Source: Volvox africanus
Lineage: Eukaryota > Chlorophyta > Chlorophyceae > Chlamydomonadales > Volvocaceae
Length of the DNA stretch: 64,000 bases
Direction: 5' to 3'
Assembly (NCBI GenBank): GCA_030268105.1
Contig: BSDZ01000078.1
Coordinates: forward strand, 5,255,001-5,319,000
Part shown: positions 9,362 to 19,429 of the stretch, in pieces
How positions within the stretch are numbered: position 1 is the first letter of the stretch
Layout of the letters: each line of letters opens with the position of its first letter
The notes under the pieces: generated by a model
Seen by the model: only the letters and a program-made list of their open reading frames with translations
Databases searched by the model: none
Told to the model about the DNA's origin: nothing
Translations under genes and position numbers: made by a program

Positions 9362-10597
9362 CTATTTCGGCTGAGGTACAAACGGCGGCATTAGAGGGCA
9401 ATCCTTCGTGGAATGATTCTCCGCACACCGTAGACAAACATTGGCCAATTTCCGACGCTCGAATTCGGAACGATTGCAATTCCATTTTGGCATAAATGTG
9501 TCGTCCGTACGAGTACGCTTCGCGTTGGGATCGGAACGCTGTGCGGCTGCCGACGACGGCGCACCACCACGCTTCCTGTTCCTAGCTGGGTCCGAGCTCG
9601 GAACTGCTCCTACTGTACCACGGACACCCGAGCTAGCGCCCCCGCGCGCCTTGCGTTGCCCGTTGCTGCGTCGCGTCGCGGCAGTAGGCGTGGGGCGGGT
9701 CGCGCCGAGGTCCTGGTCGAGAGCCACAGCTTCCCCAAGCGGATCCTGCACTTGCACGGCATTTGCACGAGGGGCAGACTTGACTTCTTCCTCGCCGGCA
9801 AGAAGTCGTATCTCCGCGCCCTTAGCAAAAGCGACCAACGCGTCATACGACTTGATCTGCGCTCCAACCAAGTCAGTGGCGCACCATTTAGCCAAAAGTT
9901 TCGTTAGGCCTCGCCTAAACCAAAAGACACGCTCGGATTCGGTGAGGTCAGCAATGGGAGTCACAAGTGCTTCGAAGCGTGACTGGTACGCAGGTACATT
10001 TTCATCCCGACGCATGTGGTAGCTACCGGCTGCCAAAACGTTACGAGCTTCCACATCGCGTGCTTGAACCTCAGTAGCGAATCGTGCGAGCAAAGCGGCG
10101 ACCAACTCGTCAAAAGTATAGTTGCCCCGGGCGTTGGTCCAATTGCGATACCAGTCCTTCGCTGAGCCCTCGAGGGTGTTACCAACGAAGAGACACCTGA
10201 TACCGTCATTATCACCACCATGAACAGCCTGGAGATACTTTTTAGCGTCACGCACGTACGCACGAGTTGCATCGGCTATGCTATGCCCTGGTGTCTTGTC
10301 GGTCAGCGAAATATTGAGCCTAGGAACGGGAATCGACAATCTCATCACCTCAGGGATGTCATCATGCCCTCGAGCTTGAGGTAATGGCAGAACCCTTGGT
10401 CCAGCAGTGTTGTCCATATTCGTGTTCACTGCTGAATGCGGCACAATTAAGTGAGCAGGGGTCTGAAGGAAAAGGGGCTCTTGAGTGGCTCGCGCGCCAA
10501 CAGTCTCAAGACCTCTATCCGGCGCTCTAGCAGCTACAACGAAATCGGGTTGGCTAGCTAGGCTAGTGTGCGGCGTATCGTCGTGTTCCGCGGACAT
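9362..10597 (-). CDS. gag: Gag protein of element B
   Basis: 411 codons from an ATG shared with element A. Residues about 1-90 are low-complexity and Pro/Ala-rich. Residues about 110-230 form a retrotransposon gag domain (DWYRNWTN, then VPAYQSRFEALV). Residues about 280-360 are a basic Arg/Ala/Gly/Ser-rich linker, probably RNA-binding, followed by one zinc knuckle (CLRCAENHSTKDC). The spacing is C-x2-C-x3-H-x4-C, one residue shorter than the standard x4. The protein ends at UAG (9362-9364), and the frame reopens directly into pol. An upstream leader exon at 10908-10995 probably adds an N-terminal extension by splicing. Confidence 0.93.
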   Translation of the reverse strand: MSAEHDDTPHTSLASQPDFVVAARAPDRGLETVGARATQEPLFLQTPAHLIVPHSAVNTNMDNTAGPRVLPLPQARGHDDIPEVMRLSIPVPRLNISLTDKTPGHSIADATRAYVRDAKKYLQAVHGGDNDGIRCLFVGNTLEGSAKDWYRNWTNARGNYTFDELVAALLARFATEVQARDVEARNVLAAGSYHMRRDENVPAYQSRFEALVTPIADLTESERVFWFRRGLTKLLAKWCATDLVGAQIKSYDALVAFAKGAEIRLLAGEEEVKSAPRANAVQVQDPLGEAVALDQDLGATRPTPTAATRRSNGQRKARGGASSGVRGTVGAVPSSDPARNRKRGGAPSSAAAQRSDPNAKRTRTDDTFMPKWNCNRSEFERRKLANVCLRCAENHSTKDCPLMPPFVPQPK

Positions 10598-10907
10598 GGA
10601 GCACGAAACGATACCCTAGTTTTGCGTAATAGAAGCCGACTTCTATCGCAAAGGCAAGAGTACAAGCGATTCGGTGAGCCTACCGACAGTACTCTTGAGA
10701 AGATTCAGCAAACTCAGCAAGTAATTGCCCAGCTGAGTCCTGATCTCCGTAGTTTGGGCAATGAGAGTCGCCAACTGGTCCGGACGAACGCCGGTCTCAG
10801 TCGCCGCGGCAAGCAATGCCGGTGCACTGAGATTACCTGCGACTCAGAGCGTACACTTACACAACAAGTGCAGCAATCTAAGCAAAAGCAATTAAACAAT
10901 TACAAAC

Positions 10908-10995
10908 CGGAAGCGGCGGCGTCCAAAACGGCGCGGCCTAGGTCTTCGGCAAAAGTATCTAGCGGTCCTCGTGGTTCGTCGCTGGAACTCGCCAT
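10908..10995 (-). CDS. Leader coding exon upstream of gag, element B (predicted spliced)
   Basis: Same 88-nt exon as in element A, with ATG at 10995 and a donor CCG|GTTTGT. The second exon again reads ALLAAATETG. In B the second exon can reach a GT donor at phase 0 just before gtactcttgcc, compatible with the gag frame opening after an AG near 10616. The exact second intron is uncertain. Confidence 0.5.
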
Positions 10996-11048
10996 AGAAA
11001 GAACCTACTTCCGATTAGACAAAGAGAGACAGTTAGGCAACGAACCTG

Positions 11049-11060
11049 GTCTCGATACCA
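11049..11060 (-). other. Primer-binding site of element B
   Basis: TGGTATCGAGAC on the minus strand, 3 bp inside the 5' LTR end, matching element A. Confidence 0.65.
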
Positions 11061-11063
11061 AAT

Positions 11064-11887
11064 TGTTGTACCTCTCGTTCGCGTTTGCTCATAAGTATCT
11101 GCACGTCTGGAGACTATCGACACCGATGCGTGAGCACTTGCAAGTACAGCAAGGCAAGCGAGAGCAAACAGAGACAGCGGAAGACTTCAAGACGAAGAGA
11201 GATATAACTTACGGTCTTACAGATCGGAATGATGGAATGGACGAAATCGCCGTCAGCGCCGGAAGCAAGCAATCATCACGCGGCGGTGATTAGCGAAGTT
11301 CAGGCTTAGCTCGGGCTAAGTAGAATAGCGTATAGCAATAGTAATGTAGAACACACAAGTGTTCTCCGGTATCGAATGTCTTGTCTAGCTTAGCCGTCCT
11401 CGCATCTGTTATACTCGCAGCATCGCAGTGCCGTACGATTCACATTAGGAGGCCGATCCTAGATGTGACAACCCTACTGCGTATGGGCGATGTCTACTCG
11501 TAACAACGTATAAGCCTTTCCGGCATTCGCATGATGCAAGGGTCCGGATAACGATATCCGGTTGCAGGGCATGTATCGCGACGAGTGCGGCGCTCTCAAC
11601 GTGTGCTTAAATGAAGTAATATTATATCAGATAATATTACTTATCGTTTCGTAGCACGAGCATAATGCGCACTTCAATGCTTCGGGCTTTCATGCATGCT
11701 AGGCGGATTTGCCATGGTGCGATGTCGCGATGGATAATGACAACATGCCAAATGCATATATAAATGTATGCGAATACATTTATATCATGCAGATTCATTC
11801 ATATGTAATGCGTTCATCACAAAAGCATTTCGCCTCATAGGATCGCGTCGACCTACGCGTCGGCGGAAAATGAACCGTAGCACAACA
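11064..11887 (-). repeat. 5' LTR of element B
   Basis: 824 bp, bounded inside by the primer-binding site and outside by the target duplication TGCGG (11888-11892), after which gag of element A resumes. Confidence 0.95.
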
Positions 11888-11892
11888 TGCGG

Positions 11893-11951
11893 AGAGCCTT
11901 TCCACGAAGGATTGCCCGCTAATGCCGCCGTTTGTACCTCAGCCGAAATAG
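11893..11951 (+). pseudogene. gag: 3' end of gag of element A
   Basis: Last 19 codons of A's gag after the B insertion, in frame with 4416 once B and one TGCGG copy are removed. The zinc-knuckle histidine of B is replaced by leucine here, so A's knuckle is probably defective. Ends in UAG at 11949-11951, followed immediately by pol in the same frame. Confidence 0.85.
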
Positions 11952-14900
11952 GGGCTTGCCCGGGTTCCTGCGGAGGGGGCACCACCTGGGATTTCTGAAC
12001 TCACACGTGGTCGGTGGTCATCCTTACGGCCAGCCGTTAAGGCATTGTTGCCTTGTGTACTTGGACACATCGAGCGAGTCATTGCGCGACGCATCACGCT
12101 TGACGGACGCATGGGACTTCTCTGCTTCGACCCGTTGTGTAATTTGTTTACACCTCGCCGTCCCCTGTCGTCTATCGATCTGTCTAACCACGTGGTTTTG
12201 TTCATCCCCTCGTCTCTGCGTGAGATGTCGGAACAGTTGGCCATATACAGGAGGTGTAGGCGTCAATATCCAGGCACCGCCGCATGTGTTTTACTCCCCG
12301 CTTTCTGTCGGCGCAAGGCAGAGGCATCGTTAAGGGGTATGCGGCATGTCCACCGGTTCGAGCCGGGCACCGTTCTGTTTAATGGTGTGGATCGGGAGGG
12401 TACGCTGGCTCCGTGGCCAAGCACATCCTACTCGGTTGACGTTTGGTACGAAGCTCCTGACGGGGGTGCCGTAGGTTACGGACCCGCCCTAAGTGCACTG
12501 ACGTTGTCTGCTGGGCATTCGCTCGTAGATAACCGTGTCCCTGTGGTTCAGATCGGTTTGAATGGCCGTACTCTGAAGGCACTTGTTGACACCGGTGCCA
12601 GCGACGACTTCATCTCTGTCGCAGAGGTGAATGCGCTGGGGTTGTCCCCAGAGTCGTCTGATTGTCCACAGGTTACCCTTGCTGACGGGGGTAAGCATCC
12701 CATTGTGGGCAGGATTACCCTTAGCCTATCGATAGGCCCTTTGCGTGTTGTGACCCGGCCGTACGTGCTGCAGGGCTTAGCAGAGACTGCACCGTACATA
12801 ATGGGGTCGTTGACATTACGGCAGTACTGCGCGCGCATCGACATGGAGACCGCAACCCTGCATATGTGCAAGGGTACTCTGTCGATTAAGGTACCTTTCC
12901 TGTCGTTCGAACATGTCACACCAAAGGAGGGCGAAACTGAGGCGGTGCCTATGGTTAATTTCGCTGTGACCGCAATGGCCGCGCGAATCGAACCAGAGCT
13001 AGTCGGGCGTAAGGAGGCCGTCCGTTTGTTACGGAAGGGTGCCCACGGACTGCTTTTAAGGCCGCGGGTGAGCTGTTGTGTCACCACCGCGCAGATTTCT
13101 GCGGATCCTGAGGTTGAGGCCCTACTGTCGCAGTATGAGGACGTCTTTAAAGATATCCCTGGCCTACCACCTATGTGTCCTGTTGATCACACAATCCCTC
13201 TCGTGCCTGGAGCGCAGCCTACGGCCCGGCCAATGTACAGGTTGAGTCCATTGGAGCTGGACGAGGTGAAGCGCCAGGTGACGGATTTGCTCGCGAAGGG
13301 TATGATACGCCCCAGCACATCCCCGTATTCTGCACCGATTTTGTTTGTCGGTAAGAAGGATGGGACCTTGCGCATGTGCATTGATTACCGGGGGTTAAAT
13401 GCAAATACGGTGAAAAATCGCTACCCTTTGCCACGCGTTGACGACCTGTTGGATAAGCTGAAGGGCTCGGCTTATTTTTCCTCAATTGACTTACAACAGG
13501 GCTACAATCAGATTCGCATTGCTGCCTCTGATATCCCGAAAACCGCTTTTCGGACGCCCTTCGGTCACTTTGAGTATACGGTCCTATCGTTTGGTTTGAC
13601 TAATGCCCCTGCGACGTTTCAGGCGGTTATGGACCGAATGTTTAGGCCGTTTATCGACAGGTTCGTTGTTTGCTACCTGGATGACATCTTGGTATATTCT
13701 AAGACGTGCGAGGAGCACTTGGAGCATCTTCGGCTCGTGCTCGACGTTATGAGGCGGGAGCAATTGTTTGCTAAACGCGCCAAATGCTTTTGGGCGCAGC
13801 CTCAGGTGGAATATTTGGGCCACATTGTGTCGGCCACTGGTGTGAAGATGGACCCGCGGAAGGTCGCCGTGGTTCGCGATTGGCCCGCGCCTCAGAACCT
13901 CGCGGAGCTGCGTAAGTTCCTTGGCTTGACCAATTATTTCCGAAAGTTCATTGAAAAATATTCCATCATTGCGGCCCCGCTTACTAACTTAACTCGCAAA
14001 GGTGTTTTCGTTTCACTCGAGTCGTGGACGTCGCAATGCCAGCGGGCATTCGAAGAGCTCAAACGAATCGTTGCCGAAGATGTCACCCTTGCATTCCCTG
14101 ATAATTCGTTGCCATTTCGTGTTGAGGTAGTGTCTGATGCCTCAATATTTGGAAGCGGCGCTGTATTGTTACAGGAAGGGCGACTGATCGCCTTCACGAG
14201 TAAGAAGTTTTCTGGTGCGGAGATTCGCTACACCACCGGGGAACAGGAGCTTCTGGCCGTGCTGCATGCTTTAAAGGAATGGCGCTGTTACCTCGAGGGA
14301 CGCCCGTTTACTTTAAAGACTGACCATAAGCCCCTAACGTTTTTGCAAAGCGTTCCAACGTTGAACCGCCGTCAGGCTAGGTGGATGGAATACCTAGCTA
14401 GGTTCGACTGCACCTGGGAGTATATTTCTGGTAAATTGAATATTGCCGATGCTCTCAGTCGACATCCGTCGATACACACTGCAATTTTGGCAGCGCCCGT
14501 CGTGCGGCCGCGTAGCGAGGAGGTACCGATCGCGACGGACCTCGCGGAGCGGTTGAAGGTTGCCTACAACGCAGACGCCTGGTTCGTGGACCCGGCTAAT
14601 GTAGAAAACCTTCGCAAGCAGAATGGCCTTTGGCTACGGACGGAGGGTGCAGCTACGCAAATCGTCGTTCCGAATGATGATGCGCTACGCTACGACATCC
14701 TTGCGCGGTTCCACGAGGACCCGTTAGCAGGACACCCTGGTAGCAAGCGATTGATCGACTTGGTGCAACGTTCCTTTTGGTGGCCTCGTTTGGCTAAGGA
14801 TGCGGCGAACTTCGTCCAGACATGCAGTCTGTGCCAGCGCAATAAGGCTTTGTCCGGTAAGGGCCATGGGTTGTTGCAACCGTTGCCTGTCCCGGATGCG

Positions 14901-16013
14901 CCTTGGGAAAGTGTTTCCATGGACTTTGTAGTCGCGCTGCCCAAAACTGAGGGGGGATATGATGCGGTGTTCGTAATGGTCGATCGTCTGACTAAGATGG
15001 TTCACCTAGCACCATGCACATCATCCTGCACAGCTGAGCAAACCGCACGTTTGTTTTTCGACAATGTGGTTCGGTTACACGGGGTTCCCAAAAATGTGAT
15101 TTCGGACCGCGGTGGGCAGTTCACGTCTAAGTTTTGGGAAGCGCTCTGCAAACTAGTTGGCATGCGCGTCAACCTGAGCACGGCGTATCACCCGCAGACT
15201 GATGGTCAAACCGAACGCACAAATCGCACGTTGGGTGATATGTTGCGCAATTATGCTGGTCGCACACCACTTGTTTGGGATACGTATTTGACTGCGGCAG
15301 AATTCGCGCTTAACAACGCTGTGAACCACTCAACAGGCAAAAGTCCGTTCTTTCTCAACTACGGATTTCATCCCGCGCTACCCGTGTGGCGTGAGTTGGA
15401 AGTGAACGTGCCTGCTGCTAAACTTTTTGCCAAGTCTTTTATGTCCCGAATCACAGACGTGAAGTCATGTTTGAACGCGGCGCAGCAACGAACGACGGAA
15501 TATTACAACAAATCCAAGCAGGATGTGACGTTTTCGGAAGGGCAACTCGTGTTGCTAAGCACCAAGAACTTGCGTTCCTTGGCCGACGGATCCCGAAAAC
15601 TCTTACCTCGCTGGATTGGTCCGTATCCTGTCGTGCGCATGGTTGGGAATGTGGCTGTGGAGCTTGCATTGCCCGCTGATATGACCATTCACCCCACGTT
15701 TCACGTATTGCTTGTTCGTCCGTATCGTGGTACGGAACCCGTCCCTGAGCCTGCTAACGCCCCCGCAGCGATCGAACCAGTTCCCGAGACCTGGATCGCT
15801 GGTAAACAGAAGTTTTACGATGTGGAGCGGGTGTTAGATTATCGCGCGCGTCATGTGGGCCGACACCGACGTAAGCGGACAGTACACGAGTACTTGGTTA
15901 AGTGGACAGGGTATACCAACGAGCACAACTCATGGGAACCGGCACGCAACTTCTCACAGGACATGAAGCCCCTGCTCGAAGAAGCCCGCAAACGTGCCAC
16001 GCAAGCCCAATGA
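11952..16013 (+). CDS. pol: pol polyprotein of element A (in frame with gag after UAG)
   Basis: Uninterrupted frame of about 1353 codons with the same domain order as element B. The protease has GAC ACC GGT at 12588. RT YLDD is at 13674-13685. The integrase zinc finger begins near 14727, the DDE core spans about 14920-15230, and the GPYPVV module is near 15618. The chromodomain spans about 15813-15960; its cage residues Tyr, Trp and Tyr are encoded at 15816, 15903 and 15912. Only scattered substitutions separate it from B. The frame is open although A's gag carries a nonsense codon, so A could still supply Pol only if that codon were read through or Pol were made separately. Confidence 0.93.
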   Translation, partial: GLARVPAEGAPPGISELTRGRWSSLRPAVKALLPCVLGHIERVIARRITLDGRMGLLCFDPLCNLFTPRRPLSSIDLSNHVVLFIPSSLREMSEQLAIYRRCRRQYPGTAACVLLPAFCRRKAEASLRGMRHVHRFEPGTVLFNGVDREGTLAPWPSTSYSVDVWYEAPDGGAVGYGPALSALTLSAGHSLVDNRVPVVQIGLNGRTLKALVDTGASDDFISVAEVNALGLSPESSDCPQVTLADGGKHPIVGRITLSLSIGPLRVVTRPYVLQGLAETAPYIMGSLTLRQYCARIDMETATLHMCKGTLSIKVPFLSFEHVTPKEGETEAVPMVNFAVTAMAARIEPELVGRKEAVRLLRKGAHGLLLRPRVSCCVTTAQISADPEVEALLSQYEDVFKDIPGLPPMCPVDHTIPLVPGAQPTARPMYRLSPLELDEVKRQVTDLLAKGMIRPSTSPYSAPILFVGKKDGTLRMCIDYRGLNANTVKNRYPLPRVDDLLDKLKGSAYFSSIDLQQGYNQIRIAASDIPKTAFRTPFGHFEYTVLSFGLTNAPATFQAVMDRMFRPFIDRFVVCYLDDILVYSKTCEEHLEHLRLVLDVMRREQLFAKRAKCFWAQPQVEYLGHIVSATGVKMDPRKVAVVRDWPAPQNLAELRKFLGLTNYFRKFIEKYSIIAAPLTNLTRKGVFVSLESWTSQCQRAFEELKRIVAEDVTLAFPDNSLPFRVEVVSDASIFGSGAVLLQEGRLIAFTSKKFSGAEIRYTTGEQELLAVLHALKEWRCYLEGRPFTLKTDHKPLTFLQSVPTLNRRQARWMEYLARFDCTWEYISGKLNIADALSRHPSIHTAILAAPVVRPRSEEVPIATDLAERLKVAYNADAWFVDPANVENLRKQNGLWLRTEGAATQIVVPNDDALRYDILARFHEDPLAGHPGSKRLIDLVQRSFWWPRLAKDAANFVQTCSLCQRNKALSGKGHGLLQPLPVPDAPWESVSMDFVVALPKTEGGYDAVFVMVDRLTKMVHLAPCTSSCTAEQTARLFFDNVVRLHGVPKNVISDRGGQFTSKFWEALCKLVGMRVNLSTAYHPQTDGQTERTNRTLGDMLRNYAGRTPLVWDTYLTAAEFALNNAVNHSTGKSPFFLNYGFHPALPVWRELEVNVPAAKLFAKSFMSRITDVKSCLNAAQQRTTEYYNKSKQDVTFSEGQLVLLSTKNLRSLADGSRKLLPRWIGPYPVVRMVGNVAVELALPADMTIHPTFHVLLVRPYRGTEPVPEPANAPAAIEPVPETWIAGKQKFYDVERVLDYRARHVGRHRRKRTVHEYLVKWTGYTNEHNSWEPARNFSQDMKPLLEEARKRATQAQ

Positions 16014-16057
16014 CCCCTGCAGTCGATGCTGTATGATGCAGCGAGGACGCTGCATAC

Positions 16058-16072
16058 GGGAGGGGGGATAAT
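16058..16072 (+). other. Polypurine tract of element A
   Basis: GGGAGGGGGGATAAT directly before the 3' LTR. Just upstream, 16035-16056 forms a hairpin (GATGCAGCG, short loop, CGCTGCAT). Confidence 0.85.
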
Positions 16073-16896
16073 TGTTGTGCTACGGTTAGTTTCCCGCCGA
16101 TGCGTAGGTCGATGTGATCCTACAAGGCGAAGTGCTATTGTGATGAACACATTGCATATGAATGAATCTGCATGATATAAATGTATTCGTGTACATTTAT
16201 ATATGCATTTGGCATGTTGTCATTATCCATCGCGACATCGCATCATGGCAAATCCGCCTAGCATGCATGAAAGCCCGAAGCATTGAAGTGCGCACTATGC
16301 TCGTGCTACGAAACGATAAGTAATATTATCTGATATAATATTACTTCATTACAGCACACGTTGAGAGTGCCGCACTCGTCGCGACACATGCCCTGCAACC
16401 GGATATCGTTATCCGGACCCTTGCATCATGCGAATGCCGGAAAGGCTTATACGTTGTTATGCGTAGACATCGCCTATACGCAGTAGGATTGTCACATCTA
16501 GGATCGGCCTCCTAATGTGAATCGTACGGCATTGCGATACTGCCAGTATAACAGATGCGAGGACGGCTAAGCAAGACAAGACATTCGATACCGGAGAACA
16601 CTCGTGTGTTCTATATTACTATCGCTATACCCTATTCTACTTAGCCCGAGCTAAGCCTGAACTTCGCTAACCACCGCCGCGTGATGATTGCTTGCTTCCG
16701 GCACTGACGGCGATTTCGTCCATTGCATCGTTCCGATCTGTAAGACTGTAAGTTATATCTCTCTTCGTCTTGAAGTCTTCCGCTGTCTCTGTTTGCTCTC
16801 GCTTGCCTTGCTGTACTTGCAAGTGCTCGCGCATCGGTGTCGAAAGTCTCCAGACATGCAGATACTTATGAGCAAACGCGAACGAGAGGTACAACA
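16073..16896 (+). repeat. 3' LTR of element A
   Basis: 824 bp from TGTTGTGCTACGG to GGTACAACA, followed by the GAAGG target duplication (16897-16901). Confidence 0.95.
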
Positions 16897-16952
16897 GAAG
16901 GGCCCTTGATCACTACCGACGACAGACCGTATGTGTATGTTGCCCGCGTGCG

Positions 16953-16954
<2 letters not shown>

Positions 16955-17015
<61 letters not shown>
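16955..17015. repeat. (CA)n microsatellite
   Basis: About 30 CA units. The rest of 16902-17517 has no coding region I can support. It holds two small hairpins (CCTTTTACC..GGTAAAAGG near 17310-17334, AAGTTATAA..TTATAACTT near 17488-17508). It may include the former 3' UTR of the gene at 761-1851. Confidence 0.9.
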
Positions 17016-17019
<4 letters not shown>

Positions 17020-17517
17020 GCATGCACACGTGATAAGGCAATCCTATCTTGTTGTCTGCTGGGACCGGCACTATTGAAGTTAGTGTCCATGCATGTGTAT
17101 GCACAAGAAGAGTTTATCCTTATTACTGATGATTGATATTGGCGTGATATTGTATAGGGAACCCAATGAAGGGTGGTATCGAAAGATACTTGTTGTTATG
17201 CCAGAGCCCGATTATATGGCATCGTAGACCAAGTCGTACTCGAATCGGGCGTGACCTTCAGAAGTCACGACGACAACCGGAAAATCAGTGAACCAGGAAC
17301 CAGGTGTTCCACCTTTTACCATTCAGTCGGTAAAAGGCCCAGTACATACAGGTTATGGACTACCGACAGGTTCGGTATTTCGGGAGGGTGGTTAGTAATG
17401 GCGGTTGGCGGCTGAGGCCAAACCCGTAATCCTGATTTGCAATGGGATTATGAACTGGTTACAAACGTTTAAACTGGTATTTAGTTAAGTTATAATTTTT
17501 ATAACTTAACATATAAT

Positions 17518-17656
17518 TGTTGAACTCAGCAAAGCGCCCGGCCCCTCGTGGGCCGTATTCCTCGATCTGACATTCTTCCGTATATGAGTGTTGCTCACTT
17601 TCCAACAATAATTATTATCTCTTAAGCATTTACTGAAATACATTAGGGATACAACA
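17518..17656 (-). repeat. Probable short or internally deleted 3' LTR of a related chromovirus relic
   Basis: On the minus strand it starts TGTTGTATCCC directly after a polypurine-like stretch and can end at TTCAACA after 139 bp, matching the TGTTG..CAACA termini of the family. The end point is uncertain; a full LTR of this family should be longer. Confidence 0.4.
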
Positions 17657-18789
17657 ACTATTTCCCCTCTAGATGCAGCGTCCTGATGCATGAGAGGAAA
17701 GCAGTCAGGTAGGGCAATTTTAGGGAGAGTCCTCCTTAGTCTGTGCCGTAGCTTAGCTTCATCAAGCAGGGGTTTCAAGTCAGGGGTAAAGTTACATGCC
17801 GGTTCCCAGCTATTGTGCTCAGATGAATACCCGGACCACTTAACCAGGTACTCATGCACGTTGCGCTTGTGCTTACCCTTGCCAAGACGTCGTGAGTGGT
17901 AATCTAGGATACGTTCGACAGCATACAGGGTCTGCTTGCCCGGCCGCCAGGTAGCGGGGCTGGCTCCAGTAACAGGGGGAATGCTTTTGTTATCATCAGG
18001 CAGAGTACCCCCCCCCCGATATGGGCGTATGAGAGACACATGGAATGTGGGGTGAATGTGTAGGTCAGATGGGAGCTGCAACTCTACAGCCACCGAGCTC
18101 ACCATACGCACTACAGGGTAAGGCCCCACGAAGCATGATAATATCTTACGGGATCCATCGGCCAGGGAACGTAGATTTTCCGTGCTTAACATGACCAGCT
18201 GGCCCTTGGTGAAGATGACGTCCTTTATGGACTTGTTGGAATAGTCCATAGACCGTTGCTGTGCAGCTTCCAGGCAAGCCTTAGCATCAGTCAGACGGGA
18301 CACAAAGGATTAAGGAACGTCTTCGCAGCTGGTAGTTGACGTCCAATTCCCGACATACCGGTATGGCAGGGTTAAACCAGTAATTCCGGAAGAACGGGCT
18401 GTTGCCAACTGATCGGTTAGTGAGATTATTAATGGCAAACTCAGCAGCGGTTAGGTATCTATCCCATGCAGTAGGTGTGCGTCCAGCAAAGTTGCGGAGC
18501 AGATCAACCAAGACACAGTTAACTCGTTTTGTCTGCCCATCAGATTGGGGGTGGTAGGCGGTGGACAGGTTCACCCACATTCCTACCAAAGTCCCCAGGG
18601 CACCCCAAAACTTGCCAATGTGCCGCGATCAGATACCACGGACTTGGGAACCCCATGCAAACGTACCACATTATCAAAAAACAGACGGTTTTTTTGCTCA
18701 GCTGTGCAGGATGATGTCATGGGGGCCAAGTGGACCATCTCAGTGAAATTGTTGAGAGGTAGACTATCAGACATTAGGAAGCCTGACGT
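17657..18789 (-). pseudogene. pol: Relic C2: pol 3' part (integrase, GPY/F, chromodomain) of a related chromovirus
   Basis: Minus-strand fragments match the C-terminal half of element A/B Pol at moderate identity. There is an integrase core piece ([21 protein letters not shown]), then after a frameshift near 18590 [18 protein letters not shown]. The catalytic Glu of GQTER has become Lys there. A second frameshift near 18300 precedes the GPYPVV module and a chromodomain (VERILDYHSRR..EYLVKWSGYSSEHNSWEP). The usual pol stop is missing, so the frame runs into the LTR. Its upstream (right) end is cut at 18789 by a Ty1/copia LTR. Confidence 0.85.
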
Positions 18790-18996
18790 TGTTACGAGAA
18801 CGTAATCGTTACATAGTGCCGATAGTTGAAAGATGACTCAATTGTTCGCTCTGGAGTTGGCACAAGTACTCGCGCGTATAGCACTACAGATTGGACGAGT
18901 GCGGGTTGATAGCGTACTGCCGAGTACAGCTACAACAGAATGATTGTTGCTAGAACGGATCGCTATAGATCCCAAAGGATACACCATTTCATAACA
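18790..18996 (-). repeat. Ty1/copia-type LTR (207 bp)
   Basis: On the minus strand it begins TGTTATGAAATGG and ends CTCGTAACA (inverted TGTTA/TAACA termini). A purine-rich tract, GAACGAGGGGGCG (complement of 18997-19009), precedes it immediately, as expected for a 3' LTR. Confidence 0.65.
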
Positions 18997-19099
18997 CGCC
19001 CCCTCGTTCAACAAGTGACAGAAAACAACTCTATTCAGAAACTCTTCAGAAAACCAAAAACTCAGCCAAACGAGCTCACCCCAAGCAAAGCCCGAATGC

Positions 19100-19330
19100 T
19101 TACTGAGCCAACCCCATTGCCATAATGCACTTCCTAAATTCAATCTCTCCAAGTGCCATAGTCAGCACATCTGCCACCATATCATCCGTCGAACAGTAAG
19201 ACACGGCAACTTCCTTCCTAGAGACTCAATCCTGTACTAGGTGATGCTGCACGTTGATGTGCTAGGAACGAACCGACGTTATCGGGTTGTTTGCCATGCT
19301 CATCACCTCCTGGGAATCCGTCCGAGAGGC
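19100..19330 (-). pseudogene. pol: Ty1/copia pol relic (RNase H C-terminus)
   Basis: Minus-strand translation gives QEVMSMANNPITSVRS, stop, HINVQHHLVQD, stop, VSRKEVAV, CSTDDMVADVLTMALG, KCIMAMGLAQ and stop. This is the typical end of copia Pol (the KHIDIQ..H and DMVADVLTKAL motifs). The internal stops show decay. With the LTR at 18790-18996 it is the 3' end of a copia element inserted into relic C2. Nothing of its 5' part is recognisable to the right. Confidence 0.75.
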
Positions 19331-19429
19331 CCAGAGGTTTCACCGCCTGGTGTCCAGTGGATGGGAATGGTCCACGTGTCTGCTTCGTGTAGATGCAGGG
19401 CTCACAGATCTGTAAGGTGACTGCCGCCA

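Larger units (their letters stand above)
4417..11887 (-). mobile_element. Ty3/gypsy chromovirus, element B, nested in element A
   Basis: Complete 7471-bp copy on the minus strand. The LTRs are 11064-11887 (5') and 4417-5240 (3'), both 824 bp and differing at only three positions by eye. The TGCGG target duplication is intact. Gag (411 codons from the conserved ATG) and pol are uninterrupted apart from the single UAG between them, so this copy looks young and possibly competent. A and B are in opposite orientation, so the locus forms a large inverted repeat (A pol against B pol, about 4 kb each). That could extrude or be transcribed into double-stranded RNA. Confidence 0.95.
1950..16896 (+). 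mobile_element. Ty3/gypsy chromovirus, element A (interrupted by element B)
   Basis: LTR retrotransposon on the plus strand. Two 824-bp LTRs (1950-2773 and 16073-16896) begin TGTTG and end in ACA, flanked by the 5-bp target duplication GAAGG at 1945-1949 and 16897-16901. In order it has LTR, primer-binding site, leader exon, gag, in-frame UAG, pol, polypurine tract, LTR. Element B (4417-11887) splits gag near its 3' end, with TGCGG duplicated at 4412-4416 and 11888-11892. Without B and one TGCGG copy, A is 7471 bp, identical to B's length. About 11 differences between its LTRs by eye (near 1.3%) make it older than B. Its gag has a TGA nonsense codon at 3924-3926, so A is probably not autonomous for Gag, although pol is open throughout. 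Confidence 0.95.

Noticed and set aside
12045..12047. TTG as a real start codon of pol
   Set aside because: The frame is open back to the gag UAG. TTG initiation is unlikely in a nuclear gene, and neither copy has a conserved Met nearby.
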